Source: Dendrolimus kikuchii
Lineage: Eukaryota > Arthropoda > Insecta > Lepidoptera > Lasiocampidae
Direction: 5' to 3'
DNA length: 64,000 nucleotides
Assembly: GCA_019925095.2 (NCBI GenBank)
Contig: CM034409.1
Coordinates: 4,157,001 to 4,221,000, forward strand
Positions within the stretch are counted from its first letter, which is position 1. Each line of letters starts with the position of its first letter. Shown one piece after another: positions 1-10,945 of this stretch. The notes beneath the pieces are model-generated. The model had not been told where the DNA came from. It saw only the letters and a list, made by a program, of their open reading frames with translations, and searched no databases. A program made the position numbers and the translations under genes.

Positions 1-72
1 TTACTCGCCGAATCCGTGCCAAAGAGAACTCCTGTAAATGCTGACGTAATTCTTACTAAATACATTTTTGGA

Positions 73-430
73 TACATACATACATACATAACTTCACGCC
101 AGTTCCCTTGCGGGGTAGGCACGAACAACAGAGTGCCATTTAGGCTTATTCTTACACACCTCACTTGCCTCTTTGACATTCATAACTCTTGTCATGCAAG
201 CTCGTCTGTTCTTAAGGCTCCTGACATCACCCTCTGCTAGTACACGATCAATTTGATCATGGAAGGTGTGTCGTGGCCTTCCACGACTTCTGCATCCATC
301 CACTTTTGCATTGGATATCTGTTTAGTCATTCTTTCATCATGCATTCTTTCCACATGCCCGAACCACCGGAGCATTCCTTTCCTTACCTTCACCCCGACA
401 CTCTCTTTCAGATCAACTCTCTTTCTTATA
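73..430 (-). mobile_element. 3' end of non-LTR retrotransposon (LINE-A family)
   Basis: The minus strand reads the C-terminal part of a reverse-transcriptase polyprotein ([47 protein letters not shown]) and ends in the ATGT-repeat tail shared by all copies here. It is 5'-truncated, as is normal for LINEs. The family is RTE/Jockey-like; the clade is not certain. Confidence 0.85.
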
Positions 431-682
431 ATTATATTGTGTATTTAGATGATTAATATATTTAAAACATTTTCTACTGTGATATATAACTTTAGATATG
501 ACTTGCCATTCAAACATCATTCAATAATGTAATATACTGCAAAATCCTGTATGTAATGTACGTAAATTATCTTCTAAGGAAAAACAATGTATTTAATATG
601 ATAATATGAGAATTGAGCTCATACAATAAGCCTATACGGATAATATATTAAATATATTATCCGTATAAGCTTATTATATATC

Positions 683-918
683 TGCCAGGTGGTAGGGCAT
701 TTGCCCGTCTGGTTGGCTACCACCCCTGGTCTAGAGCATGCCGCCATAACAACCTTGAGTTGTGTTCCGGCATTAATGGCCAGGTTCCAGAATCCTTTAA
801 GAGTGCAGCAGCGCATTTGTAGCACCTTTGGTGTTACAAATGTCCATAGACGATGGTAACCGCTTTCCATCAAATGGGCCGTCTGCCTGTCTGCTAAACT
901 CAAGCAATAAAAAAATAA
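683..918 (+). repeat. SINE-B (315-bp family), short form
   Basis: Begins TGCCAGGTGGTAGGGCATTT and ends in CAATAAAAAAA. Lacks the first 80 or so bases of the long form. Confidence 0.85.
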
Positions 919-1018
919 TAATATAAGTTTTCGAATATTTATATGAGTAAATAAGGAAAGTTGATGAAAATTATTAAATCTACAATATTATAAAATTATA
1001 AAAGTCATTTGTTTTTTG

Positions 1019-1145
1019 GATTTTTGTGGTTGTCTGTTTCTTGAGAATTCACGTAAAAACTACTAGGTTTATTTCGATGCGGTTTCGGCTGATCGATAGC
1101 AAGACTTAAAGTCTACGGTATCATATATCCCGGGAATTCCGTGTT
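1019..1145 (+). repeat. Dispersed repeat, copy in reverse at 19853-19985
   Basis: CACGTAAAAACTAC, GCGGTTTCGGCTG-TCGA and ACTTAAA-TCT blocks in the same order as the reverse of 19853-19985 (CGCGGGATTTCTAGGATAAA to GTAGTTTTTACGTGAACC). Confidence 0.5.
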
Positions 1146-1296
1146 ACTTTTTCTGGGAGCGATTCACTGTGCATAGGATGTATAACGAATAGCTAATTCT
1201 GGAGACAGGCGCTTGCAGGGTTTACGCCGACGGGAGTCAGAGTTGCATCATAATTTTGTTACAAGTTATAATCATCAATGTCCTCTTTATTCACAG

Positions 1297-1492
1297 TAAA
1301 TAGTGAATGCGGCGTTGAGGCAAGCAATAGACCAATTCATCGTGACCCTTGGACCGTATACTTGGAGTACTACAGAAGATACCGGTCAGATCCTGGAAGC
1401 GATCACCTGACGACGGTTCATTGTGCTGGTACTCTAATAGACAACAAGCATATTGTCACAGCAGCTCACTGCCTTAAGGCTAAATTCAGCAG
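1297..1492 (+). CDS. Serine protease exon with catalytic His
   Basis: A pyrimidine-rich tract ends in CACAG before 1297, and the donor AG|GTAAGA follows 1492. The exon is 196 nt: two bases completing a codon, 64 codons, two bases. It begins NSECGVEASNRP and contains PWTVYLEYY and the catalytic TAAHC motif. The Cys in SECGV is where clip-family proteases have the Cys that links the light chain. The expected IVGG-type activation site between that Cys and PW is missing and replaced by NRPIHRD. Confidence 0.85.
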
Positions 1493-4400
1493 GTAAGAAA
1501 ATAAATTAATATAATTCATTAATATTGCATAAGTATTTTATCTATAGTCCTTAAAGATGTACCGTTGCATCTTATAAAAAAGAATATACAAATAGCCAAT
1601 GACACCTAGTAATGTCTGTCAAAGTATGTCACTGTCCAGGGTATTTAAAGTTGAACTATCAGCTCTAGATTGGCAGTTCGAAATTACTGGCCAAATTGCT
1701 AGTTTACCTTCTTTTTCCTATTTAAATCACCTGGATTTTCTATACACACGACATTGGCAAAATCAATGTATAAATGGCATTGCAGCCATGATTAAAAAAA
1801 ACTATCAGCTGATCAAAATTTCTTTTATCAATATTATTATCTAAATTTCAAACCTTTCTGTAAGTTTATTAAATTATTACGCGTTTCCGCTGGGGACCAA
1901 GGCTAGCCTTCTATTGCTTTAAGAAAACCTGATAACATTTTCCAGACGCGGAATACTAGAGCTATATCACCTCATTTCTGAACTGTATGAATTGTACTGA
2001 TTGTATTCACTGTATTCAATATATTTCTTATCTGTATTATGCGTGTGTCGCAATTGAACATAATTTTTATTTTCTTTCTACTGAATTACTCGACTTGAAG
2101 AACTTGCAAGGCTCTAACGGCATAAAAGTCTACCGATTGTTACGGAACAGATTGAATACATATCATATCCTGTATTATTATTATTTTTTTATTTTTTATT
2201 GCAGGAGATCACCAGACAGGCAGACGGCCCGCTTGATGGAAAGCGGTTACCATCGCCTATAGACATTTGCAACACCAAAGGTGCTACAAATGCGCTGCTG
2301 GTCTCTTAAGGGAGACTGGAACCTGGTCACTAATGCCGGAACACAACTCAAGGTTGTTATGGCGACATACTTTAGACCAGGGGTGGTAGCCATCCAGTCG
2401 GGCACATGCCCTACCACCTGGCTGTGGGTTGTTAAGTCGCCTCTTACGACAGGCCGCCCGGCCGCAGGAAATCGTATTCTTTCTCCGTTCCTGCACGGAT
2501 AGCACGGATCTTGGTTTATTCATTGACCCACCTAAATCAATTCTGTGGCCAAGAAGGCGGAGTCACTGACTGCACTCACAAAGCTGCAAAGACAATAAGT
2601 GGAATACTGAATATTCCGCACAGTCTTTTATGGATGGCCCAGTAAGCTGCCTCCGTTACTGAATGCGCAAAACTGACTTTGACGTGATAAAGCTATACTG
2701 GAATGATATTATTTATCTTGACCACAACCGGAATGATACCACGCACTCACCGAATATCGGCGTTAAACGGTTATCCATGAGGCTATTCATGTTACGCACG
2801 ATGAGCGAGAGTTCGGATGGCCCACCTCCCCCTCCTCCTATCTTACCTTTTCTATCTCATCCCCCATTTCTCCTCTCTGACCTCTATTCCATCTCTTTTA
2901 GCTCATCTCTCTATTCTTTCCCTCCTATTCCATCCCCTTTTCTTTTAAAATCGTTCCCTCACTGCTCAGGGATGACTGGCTTTGTTGACAGTGAACAACT
3001 GGTCTCTTCCACCGAGATTGGTTCCAAGCACGGCGGAAAGCTGAGTCTATTCCATCTTCCATCTTCCATCCCCTCGGTTCCATCCTAAAAGATGGCAACG
3101 CGTAGAACCCCCCCCCCATGTTGCATACGTCCATAGGCGATGGTAACCTCTTTGCGTTGGCTGATGTAAATACTATATCACCCTACTCTGATTACCGAAG
3201 AAACAATTAGACGCTTAGATACTTGTTAATGACATGAGATACTCTTGATAAGTGCTTGTCCTTAGTAAGAATGTCTATTGCTGCGATCTTATCAGATTCT
3301 CGTGGGACGGGTACGTCCAAGAACGCTGACTTGATTTCGTGAGACATGATATCCATGCTGATGTTCTCACAACACCGAAGACCGGAAAAAACTGGGGAAG
3401 AAAAAGTAGAATTCAGATATCTGGTTATGAATACAACCAGGATTTAACGTTTGTATGAGATTCCCCTTTGTGTTTCTACACTATGGCTTAAATCTAGGTT
3501 GGCAAGTTCGTATGTGAAACTCCTGCAGTCTGGGTGATGAGATATACATTACATGGCTGGTGCGAGGGATGCTCTTTATTAGCTTTAAACTTCTCTTTAC
3601 ATCCGATATCAAGCGTCTATGGTCGTCAGTCGTCAGCTAGTAGCAATCTACAGCTCCTCAAATTTGTGCCACATATCCCGATCCTCTGCTTTATAGATCC
3701 AAATTTTACTGCCGATCTTATGCTAGTTTTCGGTCCATTACATCACGGATCATGCATGCTCTATTAACATTATTAAGGAATGATATTCCATTCATCTCCT
3801 TCTGTGCTTCATCTGCTTTCGGTCCTGCGACAGACGTGACCGATCTATGGGAGTATCACTTAAGAATTTGCTGTTCTAGAATTTTTAAGCAATTTTTCGT
3901 GGTTTATAAAACTATTGATAGAAACAAAAAATATTCATGTAAAGTCCCCCCTCTCGTCGTTATAGTCTGCGTTCTAGCAATATATTGATTTGTTTCAGGT
4001 TAGTAGCAAGGCTTGGAGAATACGATACCACGACAGAAATAGACTGTTTCGAAGGTGTTTGCGCTGATCCCTTAGTCAGGATACAAGTGGCTGGAATGAT
4101 TACGCACCCAGAATATGATCATTCGGGATTTGATATTGCTGTGCTGCGTCTTGGCGAGGAGGCACCTTATACAAGTAAATTCAATTATCCAAACTTTTCT
4201 AGTGACTATAATATGACGATTCACTTCATGGAGTCTAACTACTGGGATCTAGACTCCGTATTTTAGTGATATAATCGCGATGCTTGTTCGATAGGATTGG
4301 CGAGTTTGACATGTGAGAGCTTTCTCGCATCTTTTTCTTGGATTTCAGCACGGAGTAATTGTTAAAAATGTCTACAGATCAATTGGACGTAGTTTAGCAG

Positions 4401-6879
4401 AAAGGACTCAACCACATTGTGGTCAAAAATTAGAAATATACCAATTTACCAGCAATTTTTGTCTAAACTTAAAACTTCAATAACTCAAAAACCGACTTTT
4501 TGTGTGTTAGGTCGTTTCTGCTAAACTACGTCCAATTAGCTTCGATATGTCGTGTACGGTCAGTACATAAATAAATACTCTAATACTTTTTCTATACTTT
4601 TATATATTATTTTTTATAATTTAAGGGTAGGGTATAGATATACGGCACATTTATTTATTATAAACAAATCCTAACTTTTTATATATATATGTTAGAAGGC
4701 TTAGGTTAGGTAGGTTAGGCCTTAGCCTTCTTGGTTATTTTTTTTATAACCACCCAAAATTAATTTTATATCTCAAGTAATAAATAAATGTGCCCTATAT
4801 CGATACCGCACCCTAATATAATGTTAAAAATTATGTTTAATATATTATAAAATAATAATATTAAACATAATTTTTAATATTAAATTTCTTCAACTCCAGA
4901 CATTTCGAATTTAATTTTGAATTAACAGAATTTCTTTATTTGTAATGTGAAAATTGTAACCGTGTTCCTGATTAATTATTGATCAAAATATATATAAATA
5001 TCAGCCCATAAATGTCCCACTGCTGGGCTCGGTCCTCCCATTATAGGGGAACGGACGTATACCCCACCACGCTTGTCCAAGGCGACTTGGCAGGTTTGAC
5101 ACATCGGTTATCTCGATGTGCAGGTTGCATCACGATGTTTTCCTTCACCGTTATTAGCACGTGGTAATTGTAAAAATATGCACATGCACATTAGATCAGA
5201 AAACTGACTAAGTGGTGCATGCGTTTCGGCCAGGATCGAACCCGCGCCCTTTCAGTTTGGGACGCGTGCACTAACCATTACGCTACCACGACTCAATACG
5301 CTTGGTCAAAATAATCTATTATAATTATAGGCTTCCGATTTGGTTTCTTTTTAGGTGATATAAAGGTTCTGATAGCACTTTTCTGATGGTAAAGTCAAAA
5401 GTCAATCAAATTCAGGTTGATTTAGCAACTAATTGAGTGAGAGTCATAATATTGCTCGGATTGCTATTGCACTCATTTTCGGAATATTTGTACAAATTAT
5501 ACAAAACTTCTTTAGTTTGGGAAGTCAAAGGCTTACCTCGACTACGTTTCAACATCGGAACCATTTTAATCAACAACTTTAATATCAAATAACAACATTT
5601 AGCAACAAATAATAACACTGAACAATAAATAACTAGAATAAATCACAAATAAAATCAATGAATTCATTAGTTATAAAACTGAAACCAAATAATCAGACCT
5701 CACAGCAATTAGCAATGTAAATAATAATTATATATTTGACTTTCACCATTGACTTTTGATTGTAAATGTATTTTCTTCTTCAAAATGTAACGAACCTCTT
5801 TTTGCTGATTGTACAAGGAAATTTAAATTTCAAGTCCAGAATTCCTGTAAATAAACAAAGACCACTACAAACGCAAAAACGTCTCGAAGCTAATTTATAT
5901 TAAGCTAGAAAAGTTGCCCTTTTCCGGCCTGGAAATGATGAATGCATCGGAACCAGTTAAACCTATCAGTGTTTCTTATATCACCTTTTTTTTATTGCAG
6001 GAGTTCAGCAGACAGGCAGACGGCCCACTTGATGGATAGCGGTTACCATCGCCTATTGACATTTACAACACCAAAGGTGCTACAAATGCGCTGCTGCTCT
6101 CTTAAGGGAGACTGGAACCTGGTCACTAATGCCGGAACACAACTCAAGGTTGTTCTGGCGACATACTTTAGACCAGGGGTGGTAGCCATCCAGTCGGGCA
6201 AATGCCCTACCACCTGGCTGTGGGTTGTTCTGTCGCCTCTTACGACAGGCCGCCCGGCCGCAGGAAATTGTATTCTTTCTCCGTTCCTGCACGGATGAAA
6301 CCTAAATTTTGCGGGGTGGAACATCAGCACAATCCACATCATTGGATTGTGACGAGGGTATTCTATACTCTCCTGATCCTTATTCAAGTATAGGGCGTGA
6401 TGTGAAAGTAATGCCTTCTAGGGAAATCTTTCCTGATTGTAGATGCTATAAATCTCCCTTCATTTATTGTTACAGATTTCATTCGTCCAATATGCTTACC
6501 ATCAGGTTCAGCTCCAGATGGAACAATCTTCACCGCATCGGGTTGGGGTGAAACCCCGTCATCACGTGAATATAGCAAAGTCAAGAAGTCGATACCTCTG
6601 CCAAACTGGGATATGGAAGAATGTAAAAGATTTTTTGATGGAACGACTGTACCGAGTCACATAATATGCGCGGGGGGCGAGAAAGGCTTAGATACTTGCA
6701 GGGGTGACTCTGGTGGTCCTTTGACATGGATAGGAGAACGCACAGAGCTGTGGGGTGTAACTAGTCAGGGAATGTTGGACTGTGGGCGAGCCGGATTTCC
6801 TGCGTTCTACAGTAATGTCTCCTTTTATTTAGATTGGATCCAAAGTGTTTTACATATGGAAGAAATGGATAAATCATAG
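1297..6879 (+). CDS. Trypsin-like clip-family serine protease, 3' part of gene (3 exons)
   Basis: Exons 1297-1492, 3999-4174 and 6476-6879 join in one frame with AG acceptors and GT donors (phases 2/1/2). They give about 258 codons of an S1A peptidase catalytic domain. The His (TAAHC), Asp (FDIAVL) and Ser (RGDSGGP) motifs are all there. Asp sits six residues before the active Ser, the position that gives Arg/Lys preference. The IDCFEGVCADP loop resembles clip-domain proteases of the easter/prophenoloxidase-activating type, which are secreted haemolymph enzymes in immune or developmental cascades (family knowledge). The first visible exon starts inside the coding region, so the signal peptide and any clip domain lie upstream of the window. 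The usual R-IVGG activation sequence is not recognisable before PWTVYLEYY. Family is secure; exact role is unknown. Confidence 0.88.
1500..2183. other. Protease intron, no feature recognised
   Basis: AT-rich sequence between the His exon and a SINE-B. An 81-codon open frame at 1599-1844 has no recognisable motif and no splice support. Confidence 0.5.
2184..2500 (-). repeat. SINE-B, full length
   Basis: The element reads ATCCGTGCAGGAACGGAG at its head (on the minus strand) and has an A-rich tail after CTCCTGCAAT. It lies in the first visible protease intron, antisense to that gene. Confidence 0.9.
2720..3160 (+). repeat. Composite repeat with pyrimidine-rich block and SINE-like end
   Basis: A CACTCACCGAATATCGGCGT leader, a long C/T-rich stretch (2820-2950) and an end resembling SINE-B (GTCCATAGGCGATGGTAACC). 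Related purine-rich or leader blocks appear at 33900-34110, 35820-36050 and 61960-62280. Confidence 0.5.
3161..3998. other. Protease intron, no feature recognised
   Basis: Short open frames at 3534-3767 and 3752-3988 show no motif. Nothing else seen up to the acceptor at 3998. Confidence 0.5.
3999..4174 (+). CDS. Serine protease exon with catalytic Asp
   Basis: The acceptor TTTGTTTCAG precedes 3999 and the donor ACAA|GTAAAT follows 4174. The exon is 176 nt in phase 1 to 1. It encodes RLVARLGEYDTTTEIDC, then a Cys-containing loop (EGVCADP), HPEYDHSGFD and IAVLRL, which carries the catalytic Asp. The open frame runs past the donor to a stop at 4264-4266, so splicing at 4174 is inferred from phase and from homology to the next exon. 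Confidence 0.85.
4381..4537. mobile_element. MITE with perfect 23-bp terminal inverted repeats
   Basis: 4381-4403 and 4515-4537 are exact reverse complements (outer bases AATTGGACGTAG). The 157-bp element has no coding capacity. The outermost AATT could be a 4-bp target duplication or part of the repeat. In the last protease intron. Confidence 0.85.
4624..4814. mobile_element. MITE with imperfect terminal inverted repeats
   Basis: AGGGTAGGGTATAGATATACGG at the left and its imperfect complement ending CGATACCGCACCCT at the right, both followed inward by CACATTTATTTA. About 190 bp. Confidence 0.65.
4820..4886. repeat. Small AT-rich palindrome
   Basis: ATGTTAAAAATTATGTTTAA is mirrored by TTAAACATAATTTTTAAT around an AT-rich centre. 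Confidence 0.6.
4995..5297 (-). repeat. tRNA-derived SINE
   Basis: The minus strand has an A-box-like TAGCGTAATGGTTAG and a B-box GGGTTCGATCC spaced as in a tRNA gene, then a body shared by many Lepidoptera (CCACTGCTGGGCTCGG region). The body and position make it a SINE, not a functional tRNA. Confidence 0.75.
5390..5765 (-). pseudogene. Possible transposase N-terminal relic
   Basis: The minus strand has 68 codons including KRSRGKPLTSQTKEVLYNLY and NIMTLTQLVAKST, which resembles the helix-turn-helix start of DDE transposases (IS630/pogo type). It soon runs into stops. Flanking AAAGTCAAAAGTCAATCAAA and TTGACTTTCACCATTGACTTTTGATT are roughly inverted. Family uncertain. Confidence 0.35.
5986..6296 (-). 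repeat. SINE-B, full length
   Basis: Full copy in the second visible protease intron, again antisense. Head ATCCGTGCAGGAACGGAG and A-tail on the minus strand. Confidence 0.9.
6476..6879 (+). CDS. Serine protease terminal exon with catalytic Ser
   Basis: The acceptor TTGTTACAG precedes 6476 and the reading frame ends with TAG at 6877-6879. It encodes NFIRPICLP (first codon shared with the previous exon), the ASGWGET loop, CKRFFDG, HIICAGGEKG and LDTCRGDSGGPL with the nucleophile Ser. Then come GVTSQG, CGRAGFPAFYSNV and a terminal amphipathic stretch ending in MDKS. Ala appears where trypsin usually has Gly226, by eye alignment. An AATAAA at 6930-6935 lies 51 nt after the stop and could be the poly(A) signal, although it overlaps the edge of a repeat. 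Confidence 0.9.
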
Positions 6880-6929
6880 AACTAAGCTACGTGCGATATT
6901 AGACAGATAGATAGACGATAGATAATAAT

Positions 6930-6935
6930 AATAAA
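6930..6935 (+). terminator. Possible poly(A) signal of the serine protease gene
   Basis: The AATAAA hexamer is 51 nt past the stop codon. The same AATAAAGCCTTT context recurs at about 7386, so the hexamer may instead belong to a target-site duplication or the tail of a retroelement between the two. Confidence 0.4.
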
Positions 6936-7400
6936 GCCTTTCATCACGTCAGAAGTAGCTTCGGTGAACCTGCAGCCCACCTCTCTACACCCCTTAGCCA
7001 CTCACACTCGTGTTGCCCTTGCCATTTTTTGGGGTCCATGCAGTGAGTGGCGAGTCACCGTCTGCCCATTTTTCCATGTTCTCCGAACATTGCGACGGGC
7101 AAATGCAATAGTCTCTATATTCCCAAACCCCTAGTACCATTAGCAGTTCACCCCAATAGCCCGGTACTTTTTGTCCTCATTTCCCACAATAGTCCTACGC
7201 TGGCCGGGGCTTGTCCTTGGGTGCATTACTATATGGTGTAGACAGGGATAATCGTCGGTCAGTGTCATGCCACATTTACATTAAATTTGTCAAAGGGCCT
7301 CTACGTGTTGGCCTTTCATGGCCCCACGCAAGCCCTCCAAAAGTCCGGGCCATTTTTATGGCCCGTGGTCTACAAAGACATACAATAATAAAGCCTTTAT
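6936..7400 (+). mobile_element. GC-richer block, probable LINE 3' end
   Basis: AATAAAGCCTTT occurs at both ends (6930, 7386). Between them is non-coding, GC-richer sequence with GGGCCATTTTTATGGCCCGT. Consistent with a retroelement 3' region inserted just past the protease stop codon. Confidence 0.45.
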
Positions 7401-7897
7401 TTCCAAAATCTTGTTACAAGAACATTTTTGCATTTACATAGATTTAGCTTATTATTTGTGATGATAGTGTGTTAAGTAATATATGTTTGTAGTTAATTAT
7501 GTTAGTAATTTTTGGTTAGTCTTGATTTTGGACCCCACTTCGGGTGAAAGCCTCCTCCATCTTCTTCCAGATTTTCTTATTTTTGCTTAGGATCATCCTA
7601 TCTAGATAGATAGCTGCTGATGATAGATGCAATGTACTGTTTATTCATGTAAAGATACTTAATCATTATTCAGACAAACTGACTGACAAAAACACACAAC
7701 TAAAAAGTTTACTTCAAAAATCGCTTTATGCATACAACTTGCACCACTCAAACGTTCCATTTAAGACTGCCATATAAAATTAATAAAAGTAAAAATAACA
7801 TTAAAAGCAAAATGATTCATGTTATAACAATACATGGACAGTTCCATTAATAGGGTTGAATGTCTACTTAGATAGATAGATTTACTGCTCACCGAAA

Positions 7898-8075
7898 AAG
7901 TTGCAGAAGGTTTGCCGATAGCCTCATGATGTCACGCGTCGATGGTCAGTAGGGTTGACAGAAAAGGTTACATAAATAATTGTTGCAATAAATTTATTAT
8001 TTTAATAGTAAGTAATGCAATACAACAATAGTAAGTAGTTATCTGCAAACCTTCTGCGCGCGGCTTATACAGTAT
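7898..8075. mobile_element. Inverted-repeat element, same family
   Basis: GCAGAAGGTTTGCCGATAGC at left and GCAAACCTTCTGCGCGCGGC at right. The adjacent GTCGATGGTCAGTAGGGTTG recurs in reverse at 30540-30560. Confidence 0.55.
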
Positions 8076-8279
8076 TTTTAGGCAGAACATAAATAGGCGG
8101 CCTTATCGCTTAGAGCGATCTCTTCCAGGAAGCCTAACTCATAGGATATTATATGATAGTCTGGCGATGTAGGTGTTGCATAATTATTTTTTAAATATAT
8201 ATTATATTTTTAAGATAAACATATTCATACACACTAATGTATATGTTTGTTTATTTATCATTCATCATTATTTATTAAC

Positions 8280-8445
8280 TGCACCACCGTCAGTATTAAA
8301 AATCTATCAATCCCTGCTTGCTTCGAAGAGATCGCTTCTTAGCGAGAAGGCCGTCCGTTGTACTATCTTTTATCTATTTCTACTTCTGTTTGTTTATGTT
8401 CTGGTGTACAATAAAGAATTATCTATCTATCTAATGAGATATATT
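8280..8445 (+). mobile_element. LINE 3' UTR fragment with simple-repeat tail
   Basis: GAGATCGCTTCTTAGCGAGAAGGCC, then GTACAATAAAG and an ATCT repeat tail. The same AGCGATAAGACCG/GTACAATAAAG block occurs at 41705-41850 (+), and in reverse near 8090-8135 and 37600-37660. Confidence 0.6.
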
Positions 8446-8735
8446 TTAGTGATAAACAGTAATTAAGTATATAATATAACACTTAAATAGTTGTATATAG
8501 ACAATTTAGGCATAGTTAAGGTGAAAGGAATCAGAAGTGTATGACGGTGGTGTTAAAATTAAATACATGTAATTAGGATATTGTTAATGAACATTGTATG
8601 AATAAGGGGGTCCAAATATAGATATAAGGTTTTAGCCATTTCACCCCACTTTAAAAATAGATTTTAGTACAAAAAAAGATTAAAATAGACTGAAAAAGAA
8701 AAAAATATTATTTATTAGTAAGTAGTAGTAGGTTC

Positions 8736-9047
8736 ATCCGTGCAGGAACGGAAGAAGAATACTAATTCCTGCGGCCGGGCGGCCTGTCGTAAGAAGCGAC
8801 AAAACAACCCACAACCAGGTGGTAGGGCATTTGCCCGAGTGGCGAGCAACCGCCCCTGGTCTAGAGTATGCCGCCTTAACAACTGTGAGTTGTGTTCCGG
8901 CATCAGTGGCCAGATTCCAGTTTCTCCTTCGAGGCCGGCATTACAATTGCAGCACCTCTGGTATTACTAATGTCCATAGGCCCACAGTAACCGCTTTCCA
9001 TCACAGTTGGGCCGTAACCTGCCTGCTGTGCTTCAGCAATAAAAAAT
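8736..9047 (+). repeat. SINE-B, full length, diverged
   Basis: Complete head and A-tail, with more substitutions than the 47 kb or 63 kb copies. Confidence 0.88.
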
Positions 9048-9721
9048 AGCATGGAAGAAAAACACTCTCAAAGAATACAATCGCCAAGTAAGCAAAGTAA
9101 CTCATGAGATACTCTGCAATAGTAGTAAAACTTTGAACCAACATCTTATTATTTAAAAGACAGACAAAAATTCTAAATATTACATTTTCGGAATCTCATG
9201 GTTCGAATTATCCCCCCTGATTTTTTTCACGTTTTTGTTTTGACTTTACAAACAGACACTTCAATTTTATTTAACTGTATAGATTATGTAACAATAAAAA
9301 CAATTATAACAAAAATGTACTGACCCCGGCGACATGTATTAATAAACAATGCTTTAAATAAACCTTTAAAAATGTATTTAAAAAATACTCGGTTAATAAA
9401 AATATATTCGTACATTTTACATATTTGTTGATTTTATTTTAAATACCCCTGCTTTATTTAAAAGTTCTGTATCTTTGCTCATTGTGAAACAGTAGTATCT
9501 ATTAATTACTAAATAGTAGGCCAGGCAGACGTTGTCCTGCCCTGAAAAATAAAACTCTAGAACCCGATTGCAGCACCATCTATCAGGTCCAATTGGTTAG
9601 TTGTATCATTTTTTTGTAATAAATGGAACGATCATATATAAGTTGAATGACAATCTATTTTAAAATAAAAATAAATTTTTGAACCCGAAATATCCGAGTA
9701 CCGAAAACATGCCGAACGCGC

Positions 9722-9979
9722 GTGATGGCACTATGATAATCCTACTAATATCCTACTAATATTATAAACGCGAAAGTTTGTAAGAATGTATGGATGTATG
9801 TTTGTTACTCTTTCACGCAAAAACTACTGAATGGATTTTGGTGAAACCCTACAATAGAATAATACAGCTTACACATCAGAATAACACATGGCTATAATTT
9901 ATAAAGATTTAGTGTGAATTATCCAAAATATAACGATTTTCCATCACCACGCGGATGAAACCGCGGGGCGCAGCTAGTT
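9722..9979 (+). mobile_element. Helitron-like (Lep1-type) non-autonomous element
   Basis: Contains ACGCAAAAACTACTGAATGG and a 3' end with a short GC hairpin (CGCGGATGAAACCGCGG) followed by GCAGCTAGT, the CTAG end typical of lepidopteran Helitrons. A relative without the hairpin lies at 37310-37470. Confidence 0.65.
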
Positions 9980-10246
9980 TCTCATAAAACTCATCGTAGC
10001 TTCGTAGCACAATGTGTAAGAAATTATCATAGTGACGTCATACGCGCACTCGGCTTGTTTTCGGCGCTCGGATACTTCGTGTTCAAAAATTTATTTTTAA
10101 TTTGATATAATTTTAGTATTACACCGAAATAAATAAGTGAAAAATAAAAACAGCTTGTTATAAAACTTATATATGGTCTTTCCATTTTTTACATAAAAAA
10201 AATTAAAGATCCAATTGTGAATCTAAACCATCAAAGGACCTACTCA

Positions 10247-10270
10247 AACACACACACACACACACACACA
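10247..10270. repeat. (CA)n microsatellite
   Basis: About 12 CA units. Confidence 0.9.
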
Positions 10271-10453
10271 ATTTCATCGAAATCGGTCAAGTCGTTTTTG
10301 AGTTTTAGCGGGACTAACGAACTGCAATCGATTTTTATATATAAGAAGAAGAAGAAAAACAATTTTTCACGAGAAACTTCCTTCAAATTCTTTAAGTTTC
10401 ATTTTTATGCTATCCATACTTAATTGCTATTGTTGTTGTGGTGTTGGGTAGAA

Positions 10454-10903
10454 TATAAGTCGTGCACAGAAGGTTTGCCGATGATCACCTCTCCCGCTTC
10501 CTACAACTGGGACCGGACCTTATCTAAGTAGTACTAAGATTTTTTTTTATCCGTGCAGGAACAGAGAAAGAATACAATTTCCGGCGGCCGGGCGGCCTGT
10601 CGTAAGAGGCGACAAAACAACCCACAGCCCACACAGGTAGGGCATTTGCCCGACTGGATGGCTATCACCCCTGGTGTAGAGTATGTCGCCATTACAACCT
10701 TGAGTTGTGTTCCGGCATTAGTGACCAGGTTCCATTCTCCAAGAGAGCAGCAGGGCATTTGTAGCACCTTTAGTATTACAAATGTCCATAGGCGATGGTA
10801 ACCGCTTTCCATCAAGTAGGCCGTCTGCTGAACTCCTGCAATAAAAAAAAAATGAACTAGCGGGAGGGGTTATCATCGGCAAACCTTCTGCGCACGACTT
10901 ATA
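10454..10903. mobile_element. Inverted-repeat element split by a SINE
   Basis: About 43-bp terminal inverted repeats (TATAAGTCGTGC-CAGAAGGTTTGCCGATGAT) surround a SINE-B insertion. The AGAAGGTTTGCCGAT motif also bounds 7898-8075 and occurs at 30575-30600. Confidence 0.75.
10549..10852 (+). repeat. SINE-B inserted in an inverted-repeat element
   Basis: Full copy with small deletions, sitting inside the terminal inverted repeats at 10454-10903, so it is younger than that element. Confidence 0.9.
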
Positions 10904-10945
10904 GGGTAATAACATTTGGGTTGAGATAAGAAAATTTATTTAAAA

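Noticed and set aside
5226..5297. tRNA gene on the minus strand
   Set aside because: Same reasoning: B-box GGGTTCGATCC belongs to a tRNA-derived SINE with its usual body.
5942..6298. 118-codon open frame ([15 protein letters not shown]...) that could look like a protease exon
   Set aside because: It is the antisense strand of a full-length SINE-B present in more than ten copies.
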